DNA of 64,000 nucleotides, taken from Chondrilla cf. caribensis. Taxonomy: Eukaryota > Porifera > Demospongiae > Chondrillida > Chondrillidae. The stretch is from assembly GCA_964020155.1 (NCBI GenBank), contig OZ026558.1:2266163-2330162 (forward strand), in the 5' to 3' direction. Shown piece by piece: positions 34,390 through 46,712 of this stretch. Under the pieces are notes generated by a model. It did not search any database, had not been told where the DNA came from, and saw only the letters and a program-made list of their open reading frames with translations. Each line of letters begins with the position of its first letter. Within the stretch, counting starts at the first letter, position 1. A program made the translations under genes and the position numbers.

Positions 34390-35310
34390 ACGTACGTAGC
34401 ATGCTGGTATAACACCAGAAGCTTAACCATCATTACAAAATGGAAGTGACTGGAATGAAATGAACAAGCTATGTATGTACATTCAGGACTAGTATGCCTC
34501 ATTGGATGTACATACGTATATGACAGTAACCAATGACAAATTAGAGTGTTTTTATCACAAAGCAGTGCAGTGATTAATCATTGTGGATAAATGTGCTCTG
34601 ATAAATAACTGGAAATTTTTCAGCAGGAGGATAAGGTGGTGAAGGATTAACAGAAATTCACTGAACATGACAATGAGCATAGGATCACTACAATACACTA
34701 GATCATTTGAATGCCTCCTTTCAATTGAGCAATCCTCACAACCTGCTTTGGATATTCTTTGTCCTACACCATACCAACCAAGAATAGCATACATACGTAC
34801 ATGATATCTAGTAATTCGGACATATGTACATAGGCACAAGGACAGTGTACGTATATATGAAAAAAGAGAGGCCAAGTCCAAGGTGAAGTTAGTGTATATC
34901 GTATACGTACATCACACTGCCCGAGTGTTCATGTTTTAACTAGCATAGGATCTATTAATATAAGTACGTACATAATTATTGGGAAATTGCATCAACTGAA
35001 CTGGTTGAAAACTTTATACAATGGCTGGGATAAAATAATAAAAATCCTGTACAATGGTGATGTTTCTTTGGTATGTACGTACATACTATATAACAGATGT
35101 ATATACAAACAATATACTTGTATGCATACACAGCTCAGCACATTATAATCTAGTAATGAAACTCTACCTCTATTACTGTGGAATACAATTTATCCTTAAT
35201 TTTATTTAAGGTCTATTCATTCTGAAATTCATTCATTCAATTGTACATAAACCATAGCAATAAAACACTTCCCTCATTGGTGTACTGGTACATGCATTCA
35301 GTTAGAAAGG
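34390..35310. repeat. Diverged duplicate of 3.63-4.29 kb
   Basis: The same ordered landmarks as the first copy are present, with an extra insertion around 34560-34980. No gene was seen. Confidence 0.7.
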
Positions 35311-35707
35311 TAGTTAATATAATTATACTTGTATCCTGTAGCTGGTACATGGGCAATTGATAGGAAGAGAAAGGTGTACTGATATGTGTATGTGGTACAG
35401 CACAGAGCAGGTACGTATATCAGCACAGGTCACCACACAGGTTCCATTGTTGGGATTATCTGAGTGAGAACCAGGCAGGGAATTGGTGAAAACTTTCTAC
35501 TGTGTGAGACGTTTTATACTTGACTATGTGTACAATTATGTATAAATTGCCCATACCAGAACACAGGTTAGTTGTATCCTGTCTAGTGTGGTGCTCTTAA
35601 CAATCCCATAACATGTTTGGAACTACCCACGTGATTGAACATTAAATTAATACAAGAAGAAAATACTAAGTGTACATAATGTATTTTATTACATGGGCAA
35701 ATGTAAT

Positions 35708-36018
35708 ATGTAGCTAAAGTACCTCTTGAGAAGCTGTAGCGGATATACAGACACCTTTACCTAAATGATACCGAGGGTGAAGCCTGAGGTGTCATTTAGG
35801 CAAAGGTTTGTGTATCCCCACTTCAGCTTCTCCAGAGGTACTTTAGTTATTATGTGGCATGTTGCGTGGGCGCACCTTTGATTGAGCAATGATTAGTAGA
35901 CGTGTGAATAGGAAATAACCAAATATCTACAATGCAACCTTGAATGAAGCGTGCGTACATCAGGGAAGTGTGCACTGCTTTTCCTTTGAAGTTGCCCACG
36001 CAAAATACCACATAATAT
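35708..36018. mobile_element. Compound inverted-repeat element (fold-back plus MITE)
   Basis: Arms of about 60 bases (35711-35770 and about 35795-35853; TAGCTAAAGTACCTCTTGAG against its near complement) flank a short loop. An adjoining element of about 170 bases has ends TTATGTGGCATGTTGCGTGG and, inverted, TTATGTGGTATTTTGCGTGG. The pair recurs in collapsed form at 32464-32685. Confidence 0.75.
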
Positions 36019-36172
36019 CATATTATGGTACTAGTCATACAAACCGAACTGAACAAACTGACTCACCCACTAAACGGTTGTTCCCGTTTAATGGGTACAG
36101 GTATGGAATGGGTACGGGTACACCTGTTCTACACCCGTAGAAGGTTCAGTTTTATATGATTAGTACCATACA
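36014..36172. mobile_element. Short MITE with TATGGTACTA ends
   Basis: The left end TATGGTACTAGTCATACAAA and right end, inverted, TATGGTACTAATCATATAAA match at about 17 of 20 positions. It overlaps the end of the preceding element. Confidence 0.65.
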
Positions 36173-36179
36173 TACGTAC

Positions 36180-37150
36180 GTACTTGATGTTATGGACTCG
36201 ATAATTATGGTTATTTGATACAATACAAACACTTGGTATCAAACACCTTGTTTCATTGAATAAACGAATTTAATGTCTACATGTAAGGACAGTAGTACGT
36301 ATATACACAAATAACACACACCAAACAATTGCTTGCATCGAGTGGGGTCAAGGTAGGTGGGTAAGATCGCATGCTCTCAATGAATTAAGTGATCATACAT
36401 GCTTTGTATACGGTTCCACCATTCTATCATGTGATACCTGGGTGTACGTATCTGCTGCAATCTTCAACTACTAATTCACCCCTTACGCCGCACCAAATCT
36501 CCAACTGGGTCCCCAACACTTGACATTCACGTCGAATTCTCAGACAAATTAACTAGTTTGGTGATTATCCAAATAATTAATCATGTATCTAAAGGTAAGC
36601 AGCTGATTGAAAGAATCATGGTCCATATCACCACTACCTATTGAAGAAAGTATCGCGTTATCAATGCTGACTTACTCTCCCTACTGGATGGTCACATCAC
36701 TGGCGGTAGACTTGTTCTGTTACGTAAACACCACTACAATAATGATTATGATGGTTAATACCACGTTTATCCTCCAACTGTGTTCCACGCACAAGGCTAC
36801 CTACCGAGTATTTTAGAAACTGTCTGACGCATTACATTCAGCTCTAGTCTCCTACACGATCAACCATACGTACCTGCCTCAATCGTAGTGCTACCATCTA
36901 CCATAGACACGCTGTGGTCCTAGTACTAAGTAAGCACTATCAATACTAAGTGATCGGGTCTGTATTCCAGAATTCTTCCCACCAACTCAGCACTGTACCA
37001 TTGGGCTACAGTGGCCACCCCACTACAGTTAGGAATACCATAATATGATACCATACCATACAAGTTCACCTACCAGCGGTTGAGTCCTGTTTACTTTTCT
37101 TAAATCCTGCACGCGGAATTATCTTCCTTCTTTGGCTTCAATTCCAGAAT
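36180..37150. other. Gene-free stretch
   Basis: No coding signal was seen. A weak tRNA-like segment on the minus strand near 36955-37015 was considered and rejected. Confidence 0.4.
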
Positions 37151-37161
37151 GAGATGTCAAC

Positions 37162-37560
37162 GGTACTTTCTATTTTGCGGACGGTCCGCACGGACGGCGG
37201 ACGCATACAAAAGATAGGGACGGCAATTAGCGCCCATTTAACTCCTATTCTGCGGACCTCACAAGATATTAATATGCTAAAAAGCGGACCGAAGTGTATT
37301 CCAAACCGGATACCATACATCGAAGCGGACACAAAAGTAGAATACAGCAGTTTGTTTAGTTAATGTGCCTCTCTGTAGCTATTATTATCATAGGCAGTAA
37401 AGGACATTAACACGCAACCGATGTTCGATCACACGAAGTCCTTCAGAGCCCCCAGCGTGACACCGTAGACCCTACCGTCCGCATACTCGTCCGCGCTCCG
37501 TCCACAGTCCGCAGACTCCGTCCGCCGTCCGTGCGGACCGTCCGCAAAATAGAAAGTACC
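37162..37560. mobile_element. MULE-type MITE with 9-bp target duplication
   Basis: Perfect inverted repeats of about 40 bases (GGTACTTTCTATTTTGCGGA then CGGTCCGCACGGACGGCGGA) end the 399-bp element. It is flanked by identical 9-bp copies of GATGTCAAC (37153-37161 and 37561-37569). A 9-bp duplication is typical of Mutator-like transposases. The ends are GC-rich, unlike the surroundings. No transposase is inside. Confidence 0.9.
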
Positions 37561-37776
37561 GATGTCAACACAGCAATGAATTTCATAAACTTCCAATATT
37601 TCTATAAGTCTTCAACATCATTGGTATCCACAAAGAAGACAAGGATCAATAGAATTAGCTGATTTTGTTCGCCACCATTTTTATTACGTCTAATAGCGCA
37701 ATCGTTACCATAGTGACTTTATCAGGCTGCATATACTGAACTTAATATATCATACATACCATTATAAAATTTTGAT

Positions 37777-38320
37777 ATGTTGATCTATGGTTTCAACCTG
37801 CATAAAGAGGCTTTCGGCGATTCTTTATGTCTGTGTTACGGATTGCCCCTCATGCAGACGTCCTCCGGGGATCCATCACATTGTGCCTGCAGGACCCCCT
37901 TCAACATTAATCGTGCAGTTAGTTGCCTAAAGGGGGCTTTCCCTATCATCAGATACAACAAGATTAGGAATCTGTTTGCACAAATGCTTATACAAATCTA
38001 AGACAACAGCATTCTTCGACGTGAAAGTATTCAATGCCCATGCCCCATCAAATTGCTCTACCTTGATCTCAGGCTACTGCAAACATGAAATGGACAAGAG
38101 AAGGAAATACGAACAACGAGTAATTGATGTTGAGCATGGGACATTTACACCACTCCTGGTGGAGAAAACACAGATTCCCTACACTGCGATGATCAACACC
38201 ATACAATGTATACTTTCCTTCTCCCTGTTTGAATCTGCTGAGATGTGCATTTGTGAGGCTAAATCTTCCATCAATAAACCAGTCAGAGCCAACCATGAAT
38301 GCCCTGTTTTGATCAAGTAA
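37777..38320 (+). pseudogene. Transposon-derived nuclease-like fragment, internally deleted
   Basis: The first frame (37777-38001) encodes FNLHKEAFGDSLCLCYGLPL, then CACRTPFNINRAVSC and GAFPIIRYNKIRNL. The second (about 37990-38320) encodes AFFDVKVFNAHAPSN, RRKYEQRVIDVEHGTFTPL and FSLFESAEMCI. These are two blocks of a domain I know as recurring next to reverse transcriptases in aquatic animal genomes (RHNE.RD followed by A.FDVRVFNP and EHG.FTPL). The FFDVKV strand resembles a PD-(D/E)XK nuclease. The segment normally linking the blocks is missing and the frame changes, so this is a relic. Confidence 0.6.
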
Positions 38321-38329
38321 TCGAATAAC

Positions 38330-38940
38330 ATTGTATAATTAACAAGGACTTATTATATACACATTATTATCATGATAAGTTATAATTATTAATTTACTTA
38401 TTATAGGAAATTATACCTACTGGACATTCAATATCATCAGTTTTAGACTAGTCTCAAGTAATCATGACAAGCTGTAGATCAATTCTCTTTATGCTCTTGT
38501 ATACCTAGGGGTCTGTGCCTATTTGAAGAAAATTTCAAATTCAATATATCATCATGATAAAGTTGCATGAAAATGGTCTGGGTTTGAGCAACATATTGTA
38601 TGTAAATACTTAGTCTATAAAAACGTCTGGTGAACCTGTTAAAATATTATTGTTAATACATAATCTTGGGCCCATGTAGTGTTCCATTTATATTTCATTA
38701 CACGCTATCAAAAATTTAGACATCAATAATTGGAATAAAATTGCAATTGCTATGGTCCAGGAATGTTTCTATCCAACACATTGATTGGTGTATACTATAC
38801 ACGGCTATTCATCTTTAAACCACATAATATGATATTGTCACTGACAATAGTATGGTGTGAGCATTACAATAATAATTATTTATTATTTCACACTCAAACA
38901 CTCAATTTAACACATTCATATAGGGCTTAGCCTAAAATGC
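38330..38940. other. AT-rich, no feature seen
   Basis: No coding or repeat structure was recognised. Confidence 0.4.
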
Positions 38941-38946
38941 ACCACC

Positions 38947-38988
38947 ATATGTAGACCATTTCTCTACATAGAGAAATGGTCTACATAT
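38947..38988. repeat. Perfect hairpin, 20-bp arms
   Basis: ATATGTAGACCATTTCTCTA and its exact complement are separated by CA only. Confidence 0.95.
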
Positions 38989-39468
38989 AGGTATAGAAAA
39001 AGATTTACTTTGGGAGGGCTTTGTCCATGTTTACTATTAATATTAAACTGTCTTAATGTATGGATACTGTTACTTGGAAATGTATCACAGATAATGATTA
39101 CAGCATGATTGTTATTATTACTGTTACGGTATTTCTTCTTATTATATAATAAAGAACTCAGCTACAAGAGGAAACTAAACATTTAATATTAATTTTGTTT
39201 CACATTAACACAAGAATAGCCTTAGGCACACACAAGCATGCAAATGTATATATGCTCACACCTTCATCCAAACTCACACATCCACACAGTAACAGTACTA
39301 ACTCATGCCACAAATGCATACACATGGTGACACAAACTTGTTCACACTTTATACTTTGGGCAATGATATTGATTTTTGGTAATTCAGTGATTATAATACG
39401 CACATGCAATAAAGTACTGAAATGTAACAAAGTTTTTAGATTGTTTTTAAGTATTAAAATTAGACTAA

Positions 39469-39747
39469 GTGTTGCACCGATAATCGGATCGGCTATCGGA
39501 TATTATAGGCATTGTCATGCATACCAGCATATCGGGGGCATATCCTTGCCAATTTTTTTTTAACTTCGTTGTATTTTCCAAGCATCTAGTATACAGTCAG
39601 ACCTCTTCACAACATCACCCTTGGTAGTGCTCCCACACACTAGTATAATTTTTATTATCGGATCAGCTAAATACATGGGCTAATGCTTGCTAGTAAGTAT
39701 CGGCAAATCGGATTATCGGTGAAAAACCATATCGGTGCAACACTAAT
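39469..39747. mobile_element. hAT-type MITE
   Basis: The left end AGTGTTGCACCGATAATCGG and the right end, inverted, AGTGTTGCACCGATATGG are typical hAT ends. Internal ATCGG words repeat. The 8-bp target copies are not exact, so it is older than the element at 10470. Confidence 0.75.
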
Positions 39748-40184
39748 TAAAATCATAATAATATTATTTATAATATTATCTATTTTGCATTATAATAATA
39801 GCTAATTATTTATCTGGATTTCAAAAGTGGTAGTGGAAGTGTGCATGTAGAACTACACAGAAAGTGCATCAAATCTGCACTGTGGGAACTAATAAATACC
39901 TATTATATGATAGATTTACACAATGTCATGTACTAAGTTTAGAAAATTCCTGTGTACGTACTGTATTGATTCTGCTATGCAGGATCACTTGACTCTGTAT
40001 AGCAGAAACATTGAAGTGCATGTCATTTAAATGGTACTAACAGAATGTGCAGGTATATACTCCTGGCGTATAGTTATAATCTCATCTTGTCATATTTGTC
40101 ATAATATTTAATTTATATGATTCAGAAGAATAATACTAAAGGGTACATATCGCAATAACTTAGTAACTATTATAATATATTATA

Positions 40185-40589
40185 CTAGTTAGGAGTGGCC
40201 TGCCATTGACTGTCTATATCATATATTATAGAAATCGTGAATGATGTCACACAACACATGCCACAATTAGGGCCCGGTGGGACCAAAACACATTGTTTAC
40301 ACCTCCTACGAAATACATGAAGGTGCTGAGAATTCAAGGGATGCAACTTTATACTGCATAGGTGAAAATGCAGTCCGTTTCGTCTGAGAGGAGGGGAATT
40401 GTTAAGCATACGTTTCAATGTATACTGAAAATACCACAGAAAGGTTTCATTACGGACACTAAAGTTCCATCCCGGATAAAGCGACAGATACCCAGATTCA
40501 CATGCATATCTCCGTATCTCTCGAAACACGGAGTTTGTTGAAGTCCGTGTTACCGGATACTTTTCCCTATGAAGAGCGAGTCCGCTCAA
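40185..40589 (-). CDS. Unsupported 134-codon open frame
   Basis: An ATG-to-stop frame on the minus strand with a Cys cluster near the end (CKQC, CGMCC). It is longer than most chance frames in this AT-rich region, but I see no domain, splice context or paralogue. It may be chance. Confidence 0.2.
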   Translation of the reverse strand: MSGLALHREKYPVTRTSTNSVFREIRRYACESGYLSLYPGWNFSVRNETFLWYFQYTLKRMLNNSPPLRRNGLHFHLCSIKLHPLNSQHLHVFRRRCKQCVLVPPGPNCGMCCVTSFTISIIYDIDSQWQATPN

Positions 40590-41034
40590 GCTGCAAGATC
40601 GATAGAAAATTTTCTTGAGGTTTTCAGATCAGAACTGGCAACTTCCATTTGTTTAATTTTTATCAGAGGTGCTGAATCAAAGCTACTAATAGTATGTTGT
40701 CTTATCCGAAGAATGTTATAAAAGTTTTGGTTTTCATTAATATTATCAGAGGAGGAGAAGGTATGTAGTGTGATTTTACATGTTTCGTAGCTATCATGAT
40801 GTAGTCATCTGACCATATGGTCAAATTTCGAATACCCTATTATCTCACTTGTCATTAATTTTAGCCCCATGTTTGTTTGTCGACGGTTCATGCCGAAATA
40901 CGGATATGTGCTAGGAGACGCGGTCTACGTATAACTATAGCTAGTCAGACAGTCCTTAAGTCCACAGCAACCAAAGGTACCAATCGCATACCTTTCATGG
41001 CCAATAAATTACACTCAAGTACTTTGACTACAGT

Positions 41035-41472
41035 GAGGCTGGAAGGTAGGCCATTTGTCATTTGATTTGTTGATTTTATAGTGTTTTGGATGATGGATTA
41101 ATCAATGCTCAATGAATCACAAATAGTAGTCCATGAATGCCTGAACACTAAAGTACTTGCACAATATTCATAAGATTCACGTAAATCTGCTGATTCTCCG
41201 AAATTTAACCTGGTCCAGTGAATACTTGAAAAATACAGTTGTGTTATTCTCTGAATCTGACAATGTGTGACTCCAATATCATAGCTCAGAAGTGGTATTC
41301 AGATACGCTTACGATGTTGTAGTTCAATTGTCATTGCAATAGTATGAATTTGCATACGGTCGAATTCCTAATTTCAACATTACGTAGTAGAGTCTTAATT
41401 AATTTTGGTTAATCTATCATCAAAAACACTGAAATGAATGATGACAAAATGGCCTACCATCCAATTCTACAC
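41035..41472. repeat. Fold-back element with about 60-bp arms
   Basis: GGAAGGTAGGCCATTTGTCAT at the left pairs with ATGACAAAATGGCCTACCAT at the right. Pairing continues through AAAACACT and GATTAATC-type words. Confidence 0.65.
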
Positions 41473-42009
41473 ATTTCCAATTACTGTGGTTGTTATGTTC
41501 TGCTGTTGTGTGGTTACAATGATTTGCAACATACGTAGATCTTGATAACCTACCATATTCAAACATGTATTGTTTGATAAACCACACACAATTGTGAATA
41601 CTTCTTTGATTTTTCCTCACATTGTGTCGTTCAATGGTGTTATGTATCCAGCAAATTTAATGGTGTACAATATTAAAACAACAATACAGTCCATATTAAA
41701 ACCAGTGATACTTAACAGTGTTGACGCTTTTGAATTTAAACGACATTTACCAAAATTTGAAAATATGACTCCAGACTGGTAGTCTCAACACGCATGGTAC
41801 CTGTACATGTTATTTGTGTACCAGGACATGTTTGCAAAGATGGATGAGTAATATCATATTACAAAATATGTGACTATTACAATAAATTAAATACATTTAG
41901 AGTTAATAATTATAAGTTTCACTTGTTGAAAAGTCCCTTCCACACATTAGGTATTCCTATCTCCTGATTTTTTGGATATCCCTTCAATGGGTATCAAACC
42001 ATCAATCAG

Positions 42010-42278
42010 CTTGATACTTCAAAGGCTGCACCTATACCAGCTCCCAACGTCTTCAACTACTTTGGAACAACTTATAATTTGGCCTCTGTAAGTCCAGTTC
42101 TGCAATATACAGTGTTGTTATAATATTATGTGATGATACAATATAATTGTGGATTCAATTCTTTTTCCAGATTGCAACACACGGACACATATTTTTTTCT
42201 CAATGGGAATACCTCAGAATCAATCAACATCTGATTCCAGTGATAGCAAACAGTTCAAAGAGGATGACGGCACACATG
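42010..42278 (+). other. Two candidate exons of an unknown gene
   Basis: 42010-42087 (between CAATCAG and GTAAGT; AAPIPAPNVFNYFGTTYN) and 42171-42278 (after TTTTTCCAG). The second is open in two frames, one a Ser/Asp-rich linker like those of the NLR gene (QNQSTSDSSDSKQF). They have no recognised domain and may be an N-terminal relic of a related NLR copy. Confidence 0.3.
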
Positions 42279-42388
42279 GTACGTTTCTCTCATGTACACA
42301 TCACTGCATTTCCATATCATCTGTTCTATACCTTTGGTGTACCTTTGGTGTACCTTTGAGTACTGCTTATCAAGTCTGCTATACGCAA

Positions 42389-42690
42389 CACATCTGCCTG
42401 TGTCACATGTACATCATGTGATGATTGGCCTGTAACGTATAGGGATGCTTAATTTACCACTCATTGTGCAATACCTCTTTCTACCAGCTAAGTGGCAAGC
42501 ACAAATAAGCCTTCCAATGCAAACAAGACTTTGACTGAAAGAAATAGTTGCTTTTACTTTGTCACAAGCTACATATTTCAGGCCCTTGCTATAGCTATTA
42601 CAGCTTAGATATTGATATAATTGCATTACTACAGCTATAGCTGCTAGTGTCTCAATGCACAGGTTCTGGCTAGCGCTACCTATATATGTG
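42389..42690. repeat. Dispersed duplicate of 45773-45965
   Basis: Shared phrases in order are CTGCCTGTGTCAC, TGGCCTGTAA, GATGCTTAATTTACCA, TTCTACCAGCTA, TGACTGAA and TTTTACTTTGTCACAAGCTAC. A further shared part, AGCTATAGCTGCTAGTGTCTC, is at 42627 and 46205. No gene was seen. Confidence 0.75.
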
Positions 42691-42869
42691 TAAATATGCA
42701 CACTAGAGTATCTACACATGTACATGTACAGTATGTGTGTACATATGTATACAGTAGGTGAATGTATTGCAGGTTCATGGAGAAGGGTTGCAAGAGTTGG
42801 AGTGTATATACGTACATATGTGTGTGATGTCATAACCATGTACATAGGTATATGCTTGTAGTACATAAA

Positions 42870-44480
42870 TATATGCCACTCCCATCAGCCCCTCCCACCC
42901 TGTACAAACTGTAGAAGGACAACCAACACTCTGTCCAATGGTGACATGGATGGCCACTTTACAGAGACCCATCATTGACAACAACAGACAGTACAGTTGA
43001 CGGAAACAGTCAGGGATACCAGCAAAGCCCCCTCCCACTGTACATCATTGAAATTGTAAGCACATTTCAGAATAGTACAGAAGAAGTCAGGGGTGAATGT
43101 ACATATGTAAGTATGTGATAACAATCTGTATACGTACATACATGCTTGTAGTACTCAATATGTACACATGTACATTCTGTATGTACATAAATGTATGCTG
43201 ACCAGGCCTGTCCAGCTGTTCAACAGGCCTGTCAATTGTTGTTGTCATTACACAGTTCGTTGTTATAAGTTATGTGCATATGTTTGTGCCTACAGACTGT
43301 CCAACTGAGTACTTATAATATTGTGCAATACTTGAAATATCCAATATGTACTACAGTACCCAAAATATTACATACATACCTATGTGTAAGTACGTACTTG
43401 CATGTGCAATGCATTTTTGTATGTGTACGTATATTCAAGTCTTTGTTCAATGTGTAACTATGTATGTATGTATGTACATATATACTTACTTGTAGTACAA
43501 GAACGTGTACTCATGTACATACCTACTGTAGATATGTAATTGTATGAAAATACATATGAAAAAACTGCAGATACACAAAATTAATATGTACATTTTATTT
43601 TCTTTAACAGACGGAGGATCCTTGACGTAGAAAGAGCTACGGTTGAGGAGATAGCTACTCGTCCGCCTCCAATGTAAGCAAGAGATTGACATAGTATGTG
43701 TGTGTACATACTTATGTATGTGAGTATGTATTGCAATATGTACATGGGATGACAGGATTGACCAGTGGTTTGAAAGGCTTGTCCAGTGTTACATCGTGAT
43801 TGTCTGGTGGTTTGTTCTGTTGTACAATGGGGGGTTGCTCTGTTGTATAGCAGAAGGATTGGAAGTAGGGGATATATTTGCTCAGCCATTTGCCAACCCA
43901 ACCAACATTAGCAGGGTCATTTTAATGATTCCTTTCTGCCATAGAATGTAGCTGTTGCATGTAATGTAATTTGATCTTTCCAACTTGAGGAAAATTGCCG
44001 AAAGGTGAATCTGCATGAATTTCTGAAAGAAGACTCTAAATTGTGCTCTTTGTACTGAAGTTTATGTACCTTGTGTTCACTGTGCAGTCCTAAGGGAACT
44101 GCTGAGTCCAAGTGCTTACCCACTGATCAATGGCTAAGTGTATGCGACATTTAACGCACTATAATTTGGTACAGTGGAACTCTCTACCTCAGTGATTAGG
44201 AACTATCTAGTCTGCTTGCAAAGATCTGTACAAGTGTACATTTGAACTTGCTGTATTCATGTCTCTGTATATGTACACATGTACATAAGTTCACATCTCA
44301 GTATTCCAACCATTTATTGTGTGAATCATTTAGTGGGAGACTATTGTGGAGGAACAGTTTATAGTTTTGTTTGGAAGCAACCATTTTGCTTCCTTCCAGT
44401 CCTATGCCATGTGTGGGTAGGTCTACTGCAATTGCAGTGTTTATGACTTGAACCGTACTCCTAGGGTATGTTTAATTCTG
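42870..44480. other. Mostly gene-free; one candidate exon at 43610-43673
   Basis: Rich in TACATGTACA and GTATGT words. A possible short exon at 43610-43673 lies between TTTAACAG and GTAAGC and reads RRILDVERATVEEIATRPPP. It could not be linked to others. Confidence 0.35.
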
Positions 44481-44499
44481 CATATGTATGGACAGGGAA

Positions 44500-44665
44500 T
44501 TCTCGTTAATCCACCACCATTTTCCACCAAACCGTTAAATCCCACCGCAACTTCCCTGTACCAATATAAAGTACAAGTACCAAAAATGAATATGAAGTTA
44601 ATTTGCCAAATGTATTAATCCACCATATACTTTGAGAGTGAATTGTAGTGGATTAAGGAGTATGC
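44500..44665. mobile_element. pogo-like MITE, degraded
   Basis: GTTAATCCACCACCATTTTC at the left and GTAGTGGATTAAGGAG at the right form imperfect inverted ends of the family seen at 10250 and 46261. Confidence 0.55.
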
Positions 44666-44904
44666 GCTTCAAGTACAATTAATTAATTACAATTTTTACA
44701 GCTTGTTATTATTGGTATAATATGTGTGTGTACCCTTACCTTTACTACATCTTAAACCATGCTCAAATGTACATACGTATGTGTGTGTGTGTACTCATGT
44801 GCACATATACGTATGTAGATACTAGTGTGCAGTAAGTGTCTTATAATCTTATGTACTTAACCATCAGATTGTAAAAGCATATGGCTGAAGAAGGCAGGAG
44901 GAAG

Positions 44905-44905
<1 letters not shown>

Positions 44906-44974
<69 letters not shown>

Positions 44975-44990
44975 GCGTGCGTGTGTGCAT
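44906..44990. repeat. (GT)n microsatellite
   Basis: About 65 bases of pure GT, then CGTG variants. Confidence 0.95.
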
Positions 44991-45490
44991 CTTCTAGAGG
45001 CACTTTGTGTATGTACATGTGTGCTTATATATTTGATGATGATCCTGTGTTCTCCTTTACATTCTGAGGTGGTGCAATTACTATACTTTGGTGTGCTGCT
45101 TCTGAGAAGAATCTTTCATTTCACCTTCAGTAGAACTTGCCTATAAAGACCATCCCATGCAAGTAAAAGTGGTCTCTGTACAAGTGGACCTTATGTAGAA
45201 GTACTTCAGTTTAGTTGACACACTGGAGAACTCATCAACACTGTAGTCACTTAGGACAGGTATAGTCTTTAATACTAGTTCTACCAGTAGTAGAATTTTC
45301 GTCTTAAATTATTCTCTATCTCCAGCGATACCGCTGTCAACACATAAATACTGTAGTGTATGATACGTGATCGAATCTACGTTTTGTATCTGACCCTTTT
45401 CCAACTTTAAATTTGGAGTTGGTCTCGGAAGTGGTCTCCATACTACGTACCCGTCCCTCGATAGCTTGAGCTCCTGTTCATGGTCTGCTA

Positions 45491-46712
45491 ATGGCTTCTA
45501 GTTCTTCTAATCGCCCTAGAGAAATCCCCTCCAATACCCAAGGTAAGACACATTATCTACGAAACGCCAACCTGAACCTACTATTATATAATCCTTATTA
45601 TACTCGGTAGCTACCTACTAGCTACTAATTATGAGGCCAAAATTACTTTTTTCGTTCAGGGGACTGGCCCATAATTATTACTGTCGATTAGGAATACGTC
45701 TGTGAGACATCTATCTTGCTCCCGATATGAAGGGAGAGAAAATCGTCGATAAAGCCGAAATCGCTATTCTTATCTGCCTGTGTCACGTGTACATCATGTG
45801 ACAATTGGCCTGTAATGTATAGAGATGCTTAATTTACCAAATGTGCAATATGTCTTTCTACCAGCTACGTGACAAGCACAAATAGGCATTAAAATGCAAA
45901 CAAGGCTTTGACTGAAGAAATAATTGCTTTTACTTTGTCACAAGCTACGTATTTTTGGCCCTGATTTTTTCCACTGTTTAGCTCTAGGAAGCCATTGTGA
46001 CATTACATCGTCAGTAGTGATGTCATTGAAATGACTAATGTAAAGTTTTGGGTTGTTCAGATAATCCAGGGTTGGGATAACCAAGGTGTGATAGCCCAGG
46101 GTACACTGTACTAGTATATATTTAGAGTTTCTATGGTACAAGGTGTACATTTGTCATCATCTTTACTCTATCTTTAACATGTCTGATATCCATTATATAT
46201 CACCAGCTATAGCTGCTAGTGTCTCGGTACAGAGTTTGAAGTCTTTCCACACTTGTGGCTACAATGAACCTCGATTATACGCCACAAATTGGTAGTCTCA
46301 ACTTATGGCGGATTAGCGGGGTAGGTCAAGGTGAATATTCACATTGTAAACAGAGCAAGTTATCTAAAATCCGAGCTAAAATCTCGTGGGGCTGCTGTGG
46401 TCAAATCATTGGGCATCTCTTTTTAGTTTATAAGAACCTTCGCTGAAAACATAACGTTCGGCGGAGCCATTGCTCTCTAGCTCAATTTCTAATTCATGCC
46501 AATTTGAAACGTGCAATCTTTTTTGTGCAATTCATTTTTGAAACTTGGGCGGATTAGCAGGTTTGGCATATTATAGGAGGGCAGATTAGCAATGTTTCAC
46601 TGTATCTCCATGCATGTACCAAATTATTGTGTGTCACTGTGTGTTCCTACCACTAGAATCCCCCCACCCTCCTGAACCACCTGTTGACAAATCACAAGGT
46701 AGTGGTGAAAAT
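45491..46712 (+). CDS. Candidate N-terminal exons of the NLR gene
   Basis: Exon 45491-45542 starts at an ATG (MASSSSNRPREIPSNTQ) and ends at AAG|GTAAGA in phase 1. Exon 46657-46712 (ESPHPPEPPVDKSQGSGEN; acceptor CCACTAG, donor GTAAGT) continues in phase and ends in phase 0. The Ser/Pro/Glu-rich linker style is like that of the NLR exons at 58269 and 58812. No N-terminal effector domain was found. The NACHT exon is entered in phase 2, so at least one exon between 46.7 and 49.7 kb is missing from this model. Confidence 0.45.
46261..46603. mobile_element. pogo-like MITE of about 340 bp
   Basis: The left end ACAATGAACCTCGATTATACG and the right end GGCAGATTAGCAATGTTTCAC are inverted relatives. 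GGCGGATTAGC words recur inside. It lies in the presumed first NLR intron. Confidence 0.65.

Noticed and set aside
36955..37015. Possible tRNA or tRNA-derived SINE on the minus strand (GTGGCCACTGTAGCCCAATG)
   Set aside because: An A-box-like word is present, but I could not fold a cloverleaf and no B-box or acceptor pairing is convincing.
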